A stretch of 64,000 nt of DNA from Bin87 sp965262485 (GTDB lineage Bacteria; Chloroflexota; Dehalococcoidia; Lucifugimonadales; UBA3495), in contig OZ253540.1 in NCBI GenBank assembly GCA_965262485.1, positions 248,001 to 312,000 of the forward strand, in the 5' to 3' direction. Both the position numbers and the translations under genes were made by a program. Of the stretch, positions 1 through 7,837 are shown piece after piece (the first letter of the stretch is position 1; each line of letters begins with the position of its first letter). The notes under the pieces are model-generated. The model was not told the origin of the DNA. It saw only the letters and a list, made by a program, of their open reading frames with translations, and searched no databases.

Positions 1-101
1 GTGGCGAATACCCCAGCTACAACCAGGTCAACGAACTGAAGATGGTTGTCGCTGAACGCGTTTTTGACGTGGAAGATGAAATGATGGGTACCGGTAACTG
101 A
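1..101 (+). CDS. C-terminal end of an unidentified protein (5' partial)
   Basis: The window opens inside a coding frame. Reading from base 3 gives about 32 residues that end in MMGTGN and a TGA stop at 99-101. The fragment is acidic and has no diagnostic motif, so I do not assign a function. It precedes the pentapeptide-repeat gene on the same strand by about 30 bp and could be co-transcribed with it. Confidence 0.45.
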   Translation, partial: GEYPSYNQVNELKMVVAERVFDVEDEMMGTGN

Positions 102-133
102 CCGGGCCGAGTTTCATCGCCGACGAATCTGAA

Positions 134-835
134 ATGGCAAACTCTGAACATATCGAAATCGTGCGCGCCGGCGCGCCGGCGGTACGGCTCTGGCGCGAAA
201 ACAATCTTGGCATCGGTCTGGACTTGCAGGGAGCCGATCTACGGGGATTGGACCTCAGGCAGGTTTCGCTCCGCGGATCCAATTTGATGGGCGCTAACCT
301 GTCGGATGCCCGGCTGCAGAAAGCCAACCTGGCCCGAACCGACCTGCGGGGAGCTGACCTTACGGGCTGTGAACTGGGTGGCGCGACTCTGTCGTCGGCC
401 GACATGAGAGAAACGGTCCTGTGCAACGTCAACCTGTTCTGGGCAGATTTGAAACAGTCTGACATGACCGGCGCGGTATTGCGTTGGTCGCGATTGAATC
501 GGGCGTCGTTCCTGGGAACCGATCTCACATCTGCCGATTGCAGCCAGACCACGGCTATCGAAGTTGACCTGCGCTCGGCCAATCTTACGGATTCCAATTG
601 GCAGGGGGCCAACCTGAACGGCGCGGATGTGAGCCGGGCCGTTATGAAAGGCGCGGATTTCACCGCCGCAAAAATCCGAGATTCGATGTGGATTATGACC
701 GATTTGCGTGGCGCCAACTTCGACCGCGCCAGTCTCCATCGATGCGACATGACCATGGGGAAATGGGACGACAGCACAAACTTCCCGCTGGGATTCGACC
801 CGATGTTCATCGAGAACCGGGTCGACGACTACTGA
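134..835 (+). CDS. pentapeptide repeat protein
   Basis: This is a 233-residue protein built mostly of pentapeptide repeats of the A(D/N)LXX type, for example ADLRG, ANLMG, ANLSD, ADLTG, ADMRE, ADLKQ and ANLNG. The repeats run from about residue 33 to residue 210. Such proteins fold into a right-handed quadrilateral beta-helix. There is no signal peptide or membrane segment, so it is probably cytoplasmic. Some relatives mimic DNA and protect gyrase, but nothing here shows that role. The ATG at 134 directly precedes the repeat domain. The gene ends 17 bp before the BioD-like ATPase, suggesting one transcript. The family call is firm and the biological role is unknown. Confidence 0.85.
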   Translation: MANSEHIEIVRAGAPAVRLWRENNLGIGLDLQGADLRGLDLRQVSLRGSNLMGANLSDARLQKANLARTDLRGADLTGCELGGATLSSADMRETVLCNVNLFWADLKQSDMTGAVLRWSRLNRASFLGTDLTSADCSQTTAIEVDLRSANLTDSNWQGANLNGADVSRAVMKGADFTAAKIRDSMWIMTDLRGANFDRASLHRCDMTMGKWDDSTNFPLGFDPMFIENRVDDY

Positions 836-852
836 CCGCCGGTTGTTCGCAG

Positions 853-1833
853 ATGGCGGTATTCCTCGTTGCATCTGACCGACCCCGTGCCGGCAAGACG
901 GCCATCGTCGCTGGAATGGCCACGTCCTTGCAGCGGGTTGGTGTCAACGTCGCTGCCTGCAAGCCGATGTCGTTGGCCGGCCGCACGGATCCCGACTCGA
1001 TTTACCTGGCAGCAAACTTCCGAGGTGGAGCGCCCGTAATAGATTCCGATAGCGAGGCGGGCTTGGACGCCGCTGCCAACGCTATCCGGTCGTTGACCGG
1101 AATCGCGGAACACATAGCGGTGGAGGTGGCCAATCCGGCCAGTGGTTCCGGGCTGTCATCCCGGTTGCTCAACGGATTGGCGTCGAGAGTATCGGGCCGG
1201 GTCGTCGCGGTGATCGAATACCGTTCCGACCTTTCGGCGGTGGCAGTATCCAGCGAGGTTGCGCCGCTGGGCAACGATCTAGCGGGGCTGCTGGTCAATC
1301 AGGTTCCCAAATATCGGGCCGAAAAAACCCGGGCAGTCCTGCGTCAACTCTCTGCAAACGGGATTCCCGTCTTCGGCCAAATCCCGGAAGACCGCACCAT
1401 GCTGTCCATCACCATGGACCAGTTGGCGCAGCAATTGGACGGGAGATGGGAGTTGAAACCCTCCGACGATAAGGCGTGGGTGGATCGCTTCCTGATTGGC
1501 GGCAACATTATGGATTCCGGCGCCGGCTATTTTGGCCGGTACCCCCACCAGGCGGTCATCACGCGGGCCGAGCGCCCCGACATCCAGATGGCCAGTTTGA
1601 TGCAGAACACGCGATGCCTGGTGTTAACCGGAGGGGCTCGGCCCACCGAATACATTCGGGTAGAGGCCGCCAAACGTGGTGTGCCGGTATTGCTGGTTGA
1701 CGGTGGAACAGTGGCCACCGCAGACGCTATCGGCGTATTGACAACCACCGCCGTACCGCATAATTGGCATAAAGCCGAGCGTATGGCTGACCTCCTGGCG
1801 GAACACTCGGATTTGGCTGCGATACTCGGTTAA
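853..1833 (+). CDS. BioD-like ATPase with DRTGG domain (phosphotransacetylase N-terminal type)
   Basis: A 326-residue protein. The N-terminus carries a P-loop of the dethiobiotin-synthetase/CobQ type (residues about 5-20, ASDRPRAGKTAIVAGMA), followed by ACKPMS as in BioD-like ATPases. The C-terminal third, from about residue 225, resembles the DRTGG regulatory domain also found in front of phosphotransacetylases (GGNIMDSG near residue 215, LVLTGGARPTEYI near 260). These stand-alone proteins often lie near acetate or acyl-CoA metabolism genes, but no such partner is visible here. I chose the ATG at 853 because the domain begins at residue 2. A longer reading frame upstream overlaps the pentapeptide gene and is not credible. 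The catalytic role is not established. Confidence 0.75.
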   Translation: MAVFLVASDRPRAGKTAIVAGMATSLQRVGVNVAACKPMSLAGRTDPDSIYLAANFRGGAPVIDSDSEAGLDAAANAIRSLTGIAEHIAVEVANPASGSGLSSRLLNGLASRVSGRVVAVIEYRSDLSAVAVSSEVAPLGNDLAGLLVNQVPKYRAEKTRAVLRQLSANGIPVFGQIPEDRTMLSITMDQLAQQLDGRWELKPSDDKAWVDRFLIGGNIMDSGAGYFGRYPHQAVITRAERPDIQMASLMQNTRCLVLTGGARPTEYIRVEAAKRGVPVLLVDGGTVATADAIGVLTTTAVPHNWHKAERMADLLAEHSDLAAILG

Positions 1834-1866
1834 TCGGCAATCACCAGGAGTTGCCAGGCGCGGGAA

Positions 1867-2160
1867 TCAGTCCTGCATCTCGAAGCGCTCCGACTCCGGC
1901 GGCTGTGACCACAATTCATCGGCGCCCGCCATGGCCACGGACCGCTCCGGGCTGGCTCGCCAGGCGTCGTATATTTCGTTACTGTCCCATGTAACCATGG
2001 TCGAGATTTTCGTCGGATCCGACAGCGAAATAAAGGTTTGCCTGGATCCAAAACCGGAGGCGCGGCTTTGCGCTTCTCCGTTCCGGTCCAGCAGCGCTTT
2101 GGCCTCCGACACCCGATCCGCTTTGGCCCAATGGTGAGTCAGCACGCCTATCATTCCCAT
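1867..2160 (-). CDS. antibiotic biosynthesis monooxygenase (ABM) domain protein
   Basis: A small 97-residue protein that starts MGMIGVLTHHW and continues with a helix (AKALLDRNGEAQSR), a beta segment (RQTFISLSDPTKISTMVTWDS) and a second helix (EIYDAWRASPE). This alpha/beta order is that of the dimeric ferredoxin-like ABM fold, whose members are small monooxygenases, heme-degrading enzymes or uncharacterised proteins. No catalytic residue can be assigned with confidence. An SD-like AGGAGG precedes the ATG on the minus strand. It lies just downstream of nhaA in the same direction with a 24-bp gap, so the two may share a transcript. Confidence 0.6.
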   Translation of the reverse strand: MGMIGVLTHHWAKADRVSEAKALLDRNGEAQSRASGFGSRQTFISLSDPTKISTMVTWDSNEIYDAWRASPERSVAMAGADELWSQPPESERFEMQD

Positions 2161-2184
2161 TTTGATATTTCCTCCTGTAATGTA

Positions 2185-3525
2185 CTAACTGTCCGCTTTG
2201 CTTACCTGGTGGGCAGGATCGCCGGCAGGCTCGTCGAGCGCTCCGATGCTTTCCTGATCCCTGGCATTGAACCACCTTCCCAATAGGTAGGCCAGGCCTG
2301 CAGAAGCAATGCTCAAGACCGCGCCCATTTTCCCGGGATCGTGGAACGCCGAGCCGCTTGGAAACGCCTTGCCGGCCACGAACAGCGCCACCGTCAGGCC
2401 CAATCCGGCGATGATTCCCGATATAAACAGGTGGCGAATCCGCATCCCGTTGGGCAGGGGAAAACCGACCAGGGACGCTGCCCAGGAGAAGAGGGTCACC
2501 CCCACCGCTTTCCCGATTATGAGCGACACCAGCACCATGCCAGTCACGTACCCAATACTGGTTAGTGCGACGCCGGAGTTGGCAAACGCAAAAAAGAACA
2601 GTCCGAAATCAACAAACAGTTTCAGTTGGTGTTCAAATTGGTCCAGCACACTGAGACCGAATACGTGCATGTGGCTGTGAGAACTATCTTCGCCGGACGG
2701 ATTTTGAATGTCCACGATCAACGCTTCCTCTTCGAAAAGGCCGGCGCTGTGGTCGGAGTGTGGCAGGAAGGGCACGATGGGAACCAGAGCCAGCGCCGGC
2801 TCCACTCCGGCTTTGGCTAATCCGATCCACGACAACGCGCCGCCAATCAGGATGTATACGGGCCACCAACGAATTCTGAACCGGCGCAATACATACGCCG
2901 TCGCCATTCCCGCCACTACCAACAGCAACCAGATCGGTTGTACCGGATGGTGTGGGTCCGGATAGAAAATGGCAATGATGCCCAGTCCGATGGCGTCGTC
3001 GGCCACGGCGAGGAGCAGCAGGAAATTCACCGCGGGGTGGGTGGCGCCAAACACCAGCCTTGCCACCAGCCAGGCCAGCGCGATGTCGGTGGCGGTAGGG
3101 ATCGCCCAGCCATTGGCAACGGCGCCGAAGTCGTCGGTACCCCTATAAATGACCCACGCCAGCAACAGGTACAAACCTGCCGGCCCGAACACTCCCCCCA
3201 AAGTACCCACCAGGGGGTTGATGGCCCGGCGCAATGGATTCAGTACCCCGCCCGGCAGTGTTGACGAAGTAATCTCCTTGGCAGCGATACCAAAGAAAAG
3301 GCACATGAACATGCCGTTGATGATGAAGTGAACCGTTAGCGCATGACCGAATACTGAAGCGTTTTCTCCGAACGGGTAGAACTCCACCACCATCTCGTAC
3401 CAGATGTGGTTGGTGTTGGCAGCCAACAGGCCCAGCACAACCCCGGCGATCAGGGGCAGCGAAAACTCCTGGAGGATGTTCGTGGCCTTGATTACCGGGT
3501 GTATGTGACTAGGTTCTGTTGACAT
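2185..3525 (-). CDS. nhaA: Na+/H+ antiporter NhaA
   Basis: A 446-residue polytopic membrane protein of the NhaA family, which exchanges sodium for protons across the inner membrane. It contains the family hallmarks FFGIAAKEI near residue 78, PTATDIALAW near 143 (the NhaA ion-binding aspartate region is usually AVADD; LLAVADDAIGLGII is at about 170) and a run of about 12 hydrophobic segments. It is somewhat longer than the E. coli protein, with a hydrophilic C-terminal tail. The ATG at 3525 lies inside the end of repeat element A1: the first six residues, MSTEPS, are encoded by the element terminus. There is no alternative in-frame ATG before the first membrane helix, so this start is forced. 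See findings. Confidence 0.93.
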   Translation of the reverse strand: MSTEPSHIHPVIKATNILQEFSLPLIAGVVLGLLAANTNHIWYEMVVEFYPFGENASVFGHALTVHFIINGMFMCLFFGIAAKEITSSTLPGGVLNPLRRAINPLVGTLGGVFGPAGLYLLLAWVIYRGTDDFGAVANGWAIPTATDIALAWLVARLVFGATHPAVNFLLLLAVADDAIGLGIIAIFYPDPHHPVQPIWLLLVVAGMATAYVLRRFRIRWWPVYILIGGALSWIGLAKAGVEPALALVPIVPFLPHSDHSAGLFEEEALIVDIQNPSGEDSSHSHMHVFGLSVLDQFEHQLKLFVDFGLFFFAFANSGVALTSIGYVTGMVLVSLIIGKAVGVTLFSWAASLVGFPLPNGMRIRHLFISGIIAGLGLTVALFVAGKAFPSGSAFHDPGKMGAVLSIASAGLAYLLGRWFNARDQESIGALDEPAGDPAHQVSKADS

Positions 3526-3674
3526 TTGAGATATAAGGCGATTTCGCTAACCCCAGTTCGTCATTCCCGCGAAAGCGGGAATCCAGAGTACCCTGAATGT
3601 GAACGATGTCTACTTTCCAAAGCGCCTGGATTCCGGCTTTCGCCGGAATGACGTGAAATGTCAACAGAGCCTAG
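3509..3674. repeat. family A palindromic element, copy A1 (MITE-like)
   Basis: An element of about 166 bp bounded on both sides by CTAG, with imperfect terminal inverted repeats: ctaggttctgttgacattt on the left and aaatgtcaacagagcctag on the right. Inside are two hairpins of the type cattcccgcgaaagcgggaat and ggattccggctttcgccgg. It has no coding capacity. CTAG flanks plus such ends are reminiscent of IS5-group non-autonomous elements, but I see no matching transposase in the window. It fills most of the gap between nhaA and the MBL hydrolase. The remaining stretch, 3675-3863, holds nothing I recognise. Confidence 0.8.
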
Positions 3675-3863
3675 TTGATTCGGAATGCATCTAATTTGGA
3701 ATTTTCTTTTGATGGGAGAGAGCCTTGAAGGAGAGGGGATTAGGGCCGGATACAGCCCCGATGGGCGCCTGGATACATACGATGTCGCGTCTCATTGTGC
3801 TTGGGATAACAGCGACAACCGGTGATGGGTGCAAAAACCGCTCGTTGGCCGGGAGATTCGACG

Positions 3864-4682
3864 TTACACGCTTTGTTGCCAGCAATCTGATGCAACGTCT
3901 ATCTGTCCGGCAAAAATGGAGCGGGCTTCCACCACCAACGGGTTGGGATTGTAGTGGAAAGCAGTGTCGATGTGGGTCAGTGTCAGTTGGTTCACGCCAG
4001 CCAGTTGAGCGATCCTGGCAGCCTCTGCCGCGGTGGAGTGAGCGGTGTTGTCGGCTGGTCGGCGGTCGTCTTCGGTGCATATAGCTTCGTGGATCAACAG
4101 GGAAGCCCCATCAGCAAGCTCGGCCAACGACGGGCACCAACGGGTGTCCCCCGAAAACACGATCGACCGGTCCCCTGCCTCTACCCGCCAGGCGACCGCG
4201 CCGCCGATGTGGTTTACCGGAGCACACTTGGCGCGCACGCTGGGAGTCAGTTGTAACCAGTCTCCCGGTTGCGCGGGCTGGAACGAAAATACTTTCCGGC
4301 CGTCTCTTCGCCGCGCTCCGGTTTCGTCAACGGTCAGTCCCCGCCGTGGGTAGGCCAACAGGGCGCCGATGTCGTTCAGCACCTCCCCGGATCCGTAAAG
4401 CTGCATCGGTTTTTCGTCCGGATCGCGACGACTGCGTTGCATTTCGATGTGAGGCAATCCTTCGCAATGGTCGGGGTGGCTGTGGCTAAGCAGACAATGG
4501 TCGAAATCGGTTGAGGACATGCCCAGTAAATCGGCGTGCCGCAACACGGTATTTCCCGATGCAGCGTCGAGCAAGATGCGGCTGCCGTCCGGACAATCCA
4601 GCACAATGGCGGTGTGGTTGCGGAGAATGCAACCCCCGGAACCGGTGCCCAGGTAACTGATGGTGAATCCTGTCGCTGCCAA
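3864..4682 (-). CDS. MBL-fold metallo-hydrolase (RNase Z/ElaC-like superfamily)
   Basis: A 272-residue protein of the metallo-beta-lactamase fold. The zinc-binding signature HSHPDHCEG lies at about residues 67-75. A second histidine and aspartate region, FSGDTRW, lies near 175, and a late TLTHIDT near 235 supplies a third metal ligand region. It starts GFTISYLGTGSGG as in RNase Z and related phosphodiesterases. Relatives include tRNA 3' processing enzymes, cyclic-nucleotide phosphodiesterases and sulfatase-like hydrolases. The RNase Z exosite arm is not evident, so I call only the superfamily. It sits 42 bp downstream of a 2-hydroxyacid dehydrogenase on the same strand, which suggests co-transcription. 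Confidence 0.8.
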   Translation of the reverse strand: MAATGFTISYLGTGSGGCILRNHTAIVLDCPDGSRILLDAASGNTVLRHADLLGMSSTDFDHCLLSHSHPDHCEGLPHIEMQRSRRDPDEKPMQLYGSGEVLNDIGALLAYPRRGLTVDETGARRRDGRKVFSFQPAQPGDWLQLTPSVRAKCAPVNHIGGAVAWRVEAGDRSIVFSGDTRWCPSLAELADGASLLIHEAICTEDDRRPADNTAHSTAAEAARIAQLAGVNQLTLTHIDTAFHYNPNPLVVEARSIFAGQIDVASDCWQQSV

Positions 4683-4724
4683 TCTATACTCCTGTCAGGC
4701 CGGGCTGACCTGGTTCGTCCAGTG

Positions 4725-5738
4725 TTATTGCAGTGCGATTCGTGAGTGGGACAGAACGGCGGGATTAACGAGAAATTCCGGCATCCGCCCCTGCAAAACG
4801 TCCACGGTAGCTCTGGCGGTTCGTTCTTCCAACTCCAGTACCGATTGTTGAGACAAAAAGGCCACATGGGGTGTGACGATCACGTTATCCAATTCAAACA
4901 GTGGATGACCGGCTGGCGGCGCTGCGGATTCCATGACATCCAGCCCCGCGCCGGCGATGCGTTCATCTCGCAACGCTTTGTACAGCGCGGTTTCGTCGAT
5001 GATGGGTCCGCGAGCGCAATTGATCAGGTATGCCGACGATTTCATGTGGTTAATCGCGCAGTCGTCGATCAAACCGCGGGTGTCCTCGTTCAGCGGCGTG
5101 TGCAATGTAACGTAATCGGAACCGGCCAATACACTCTCGAATGTCGACGCTGACACGCCATCGGGAAGGGCGGCATCGGCAGGCAGGTATGGATCATACA
5201 CCAACACCGCCAAACCGAACGATCGCGCCTTGTGTGCCACTGCGCGGCCAATCCTGCCGAACCCGATTACTCCGATGGTTTGGGTGCGCAGCCTCGTCAA
5301 CGGATGCGGCGACGCAACTCCCTCCCATTTGCCGGCTTTCGCCATCCGGTCGTAGAAACCCACCTGTCGATTCCAGGTCAGCAGGAGGGCCATGACATGA
5401 TCGCTTACTTCGTCAACGCAGTAATCCGGCACATAAGTTACGGGTATGCCCAACTCGGTGGCAACGTCAACCGCGATGTTGTCCACTCCCACCCCATACC
5501 GGCTGATGACGCGGCAACGCTGCGCAGCCCGAACGACCTGGGGTGTAACCTGGGCAAAGCACGTCATGATGCCGTCGCAGTCGGCAGCCAACGCAACCAG
5601 AGTATCCTCTGACCCATCCGGAGCTTCCACAACCTCGGCGCCGATTTCGGCCAACACCAGCCGCTCGGGCCCGGTGGACGGCCAAACGAAATCAGTAATC
5701 AATATGCGTGGCGGGGATACGTGATGAGGGGAAGTCAT
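4725..5738 (-). CDS. D-isomer-specific 2-hydroxyacid dehydrogenase (C-terminal-binding-protein type)
   Basis: A 337-residue NAD-dependent dehydrogenase of the phosphoglycerate-dehydrogenase/CtBP group. The Rossmann motif is IGVIGFGRIGRAVAHKA (about residues 153-169). The catalytic triad regions follow the usual order: NCARGPIIDE with Arg near residue 240, a Glu near DVMES, and TPHVAFLS with the catalytic His near residue 292. Substrate cannot be read from the sequence; 2-ketoacid or 3-phosphoglycerate oxidoreduction are possibilities, and no C-terminal ACT domain is present. I placed the start at the ATG at 5738 because the first 63 residues of the longer frame are non-homologous and run into repeat copy B1. 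Confidence 0.85.
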   Translation of the reverse strand: MTSPHHVSPPRILITDFVWPSTGPERLVLAEIGAEVVEAPDGSEDTLVALAADCDGIMTCFAQVTPQVVRAAQRCRVISRYGVGVDNIAVDVATELGIPVTYVPDYCVDEVSDHVMALLLTWNRQVGFYDRMAKAGKWEGVASPHPLTRLRTQTIGVIGFGRIGRAVAHKARSFGLAVLVYDPYLPADAALPDGVSASTFESVLAGSDYVTLHTPLNEDTRGLIDDCAINHMKSSAYLINCARGPIIDETALYKALRDERIAGAGLDVMESAAPPAGHPLFELDNVIVTPHVAFLSQQSVLELEERTARATVDVLQGRMPEFLVNPAVLSHSRIALQ

Positions 5739-5825
5739 AAATAAATCGGTTCGGCGGGAGTGTAGCCAGTCCAGGAAGTATAACCGATGGCAATGGTGTG
5801 AACACCACCGGTGCACTGTCATCAT

Positions 5826-5989
5826 GCGTACCCACTTTAATCTGTCATTGCGAGCGCAGCGTGGCAATCTCGTCGCCGTAGCAATGATGGTTCCCCGGCG
5901 TGTGTTCAACTTCAACGAGATTGCCACGTCGCTGCGCTCCTCGCAATGACAGCAGGCCAGTTTGGTTTGACAAAGTGGGTACGCGTGAG
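5826..5989. repeat. family B palindromic element, copy B1
   Basis: A palindrome of about 164 bp lying between divergent genes. Its ends are gcgtacccactttaatctgt and its reverse complement-like agtgggtacgcgt. Inner arms cattgcgagcgcagcgtggc and cgtcgctgcgctcctcgcaatg pair with one another. It carries no gene. The rest of 5739-6122 holds no recognisable feature apart from the presumed promoters of the flanking genes. Confidence 0.8.
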
Positions 5990-6122
5990 CAGTTCACTGT
6001 CATCGCATTGGTGTGGGCCGTGAGCGTCGTGTTAGAATCGCCTAATGGTGAATGGGGCGATTTTGACCTGATGCGCAGAAACAATTTGTGTATCAACCCA
6101 CTTGGCAGTTTGGAAACCTGAA

Positions 6123-6770
6123 ATGTCTACACGTTATGCCGTAAGCCTGCTAACCGATCCGGATTTTACCGCGCGAGCATACCGGGCGCGCCAGCTTATC
6201 TGCGGGCAATATGCCTGCTGGGCTGCTGAAATGCACATGGTGCATCTGCCGCTTTCGGAATATTTCGCCCTGCAACCGGCGGGCGTCAATAACCCGGAAG
6301 CAGCGTTGGCCGGCGAGTTGGACCAGCTGGCCACACGCTACCGACGGGTGTCGCCCCGCTTTCCCATGTTCAACCGCGGAATCACGACCAACCGTCCCTC
6401 GGAATCAGATGGCAACATCTGGCTGGATTTTTCTCCCGAGGTTGTGAATGAGCCGCTGTATCGCCTGCAATCACTGGTTGCGGACTTGCTGGATCGCAGT
6501 GAGAATATATCTGCTCCCCGGTCGCAGTACGGCCCGGATTTCCCGCCGCAGATACCGCTGTTGTCCCACGCTAGCCTTCCTGACTCGGTGTTTGACAGCG
6601 CTCTGGAGTTTGCGCGCGCCGTTACCGATGAGTTGAAGGTGTCGCAGATAACGAGGGCCTGGCGTATTACCCTGACGCGGTTTGAATCAGATGCCGCCGG
6701 CGACGACTGGAGCGGAGGGCGGTGGGCCGCTGATTTAGGCTGGAAAGCGCTGGGTAGTTTTGGGCTCTGA
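6123..6770 (+). CDS. uncharacterised protein, possibly 2H-phosphoesterase-like
   Basis: A 215-residue soluble protein I do not recognise with certainty. It opens RYAVSLLTDPDF, a layout seen in LigT/2H phosphoesterase-like proteins. It has a HMVHLPL stretch at about residue 38 and LLSHASLP at about residue 145 that could stand for the two HxTx motifs of that superfamily, although the first is poor. The remainder includes a WRITLTRFES strand near the C-terminus. The ATG at 6123 is preferred over the upstream TTG at 6102 because the conserved-looking strand starts at residue 4. It is flanked by repeat B1 and converges with the aldo/keto reductase, so it is probably monocistronic. Confidence 0.6.
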   Translation: MSTRYAVSLLTDPDFTARAYRARQLICGQYACWAAEMHMVHLPLSEYFALQPAGVNNPEAALAGELDQLATRYRRVSPRFPMFNRGITTNRPSESDGNIWLDFSPEVVNEPLYRLQSLVADLLDRSENISAPRSQYGPDFPPQIPLLSHASLPDSVFDSALEFARAVTDELKVSQITRAWRITLTRFESDAAGDDWSGGRWAADLGWKALGSFGL

Positions 6771-6784
6771 TTTACCGAATCCAA

Positions 6785-7609
6785 TCACAGCGGGAACGCC
6801 AGCTCCAGGCTTCGCCGCTGATCTGACTTCAGGCGCCAGCCTGAAGATTCGCAGTTAGCCGCGGTTCGCTCCAGGCTGTTCGATTTCGGGATGGCCACCA
6901 TCCCCGGTTGGTCGGCCACCCAGTTCAACGCAACTTGCGCCGGGGTTTTCCCGACAGCATCGGCCACATCGTTCAAAACGCTTTGAGCGCGGCCGATTCC
7001 CAGAGCGTTGGGTATTCTTCTGCTTCGGCCGCCGGCCAATGCGCCCTCGGCCAACGGGGAATACGCAATTACGGTGATGTCGTTACGCCGGCAAAACGGT
7101 ATAACGTCGCGTTCGGCGCTGCGACGGCGCAGGTTGTACAGAATCTGGTTGGACACGATGGGATTATTCCTGAGAGCTGACTGAGCCTCTTCCATGTCTT
7201 CCACTGAGAAATTGCTGACGCCGATGTAGTCCACAATTCCGGCAGAAACGAGGTCTTCCAACGCCCGCATTGTTTCGGCGATGGGGACGCTGGGGTTGGG
7301 CCAGTGGATTTGATACAGATCGATTTTCGCGACGTTGAGCAGCCGCAGGCTACGGTCGGCGGCCCGCATCACGGCGTCCCGGCGCAGGTTGCTACCCAGC
7401 ACTTTGGTTGCAACGAACACGCGGTCGCGGATTCCCTCGATTGCGGCGCCCACTGCATCTTCGGTGCGGTACATTTCGGCCGTGTCGATTAGGTTGGCCC
7501 CCAATTCCACGCCGTACCGCAGTGGGGCGGAACCCCCGGAATATCGCCAGGTGCCCAGGCCAATTTCCGATATCATTACGCCCGTGCTGGCCAACTGTTT
7601 CATCTGCAT
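6785..7609 (-). CDS. aldo/keto reductase
   Basis: A 274-residue NADPH-dependent aldo/keto reductase (TIM barrel). The catalytic tetrad is visible: Asp and Tyr in LIDTAEMYRTEDAVG (about residues 44-58), Lys in VFVATKVLG (about 69) and His in DLYQIHWPNPS (about 101). The C-terminal nucleotide-binding signature AIPKSNSLERTAANCESSG is present near residue 245. The physiological substrate cannot be predicted. The start is placed at MQMKQLASTG (7609); further upstream ATGs give a tail that is not typical of the family. It ends 14 bp from the convergent 2H-like gene. Confidence 0.88.
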   Translation of the reverse strand: MQMKQLASTGVMISEIGLGTWRYSGGSAPLRYGVELGANLIDTAEMYRTEDAVGAAIEGIRDRVFVATKVLGSNLRRDAVMRAADRSLRLLNVAKIDLYQIHWPNPSVPIAETMRALEDLVSAGIVDYIGVSNFSVEDMEEAQSALRNNPIVSNQILYNLRRRSAERDVIPFCRRNDITVIAYSPLAEGALAGGRSRRIPNALGIGRAQSVLNDVADAVGKTPAQVALNWVADQPGMVAIPKSNSLERTAANCESSGWRLKSDQRRSLELAFPL

Positions 7610-7647
7610 AATTGCCACCAAAGATTGAATCTTGAACGGTCTGACTT

Positions 7648-7837
7648 CACGCGAACCCACTGGAGTCTGTCATTGCGAGCGTAGCGTGGCAATCTCGTCG
7701 CCCCCCACCCGCTCGTCCTGAGCCTGTCGAAGGACGTGGCAATCCCGTTGCAAACCACGGCCCAAAATCCTGTCCATCCTGTTCATCCATGTAAATACAC
7801 GGCACCGCTCGCAATGACGGATTATAGTGGGTTTGCG
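7648..7837. repeat. family B palindromic element, copy B2 (composite)
   Basis: An element of about 190 bp. Its outer ends are acgcgaacccact and agtgggtttgcg, with the usual tgtcattgcgag and ctcgcaatgac inner ends. Two further modules sit between them: cgctcgtcctgagcctgtcg and a stretch reading caaaatcctgtccatcctgt. The same two modules recur in other copies, so this looks like a nested element. The last codons and the stop of the MFS gene lie inside it. Confidence 0.75.
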
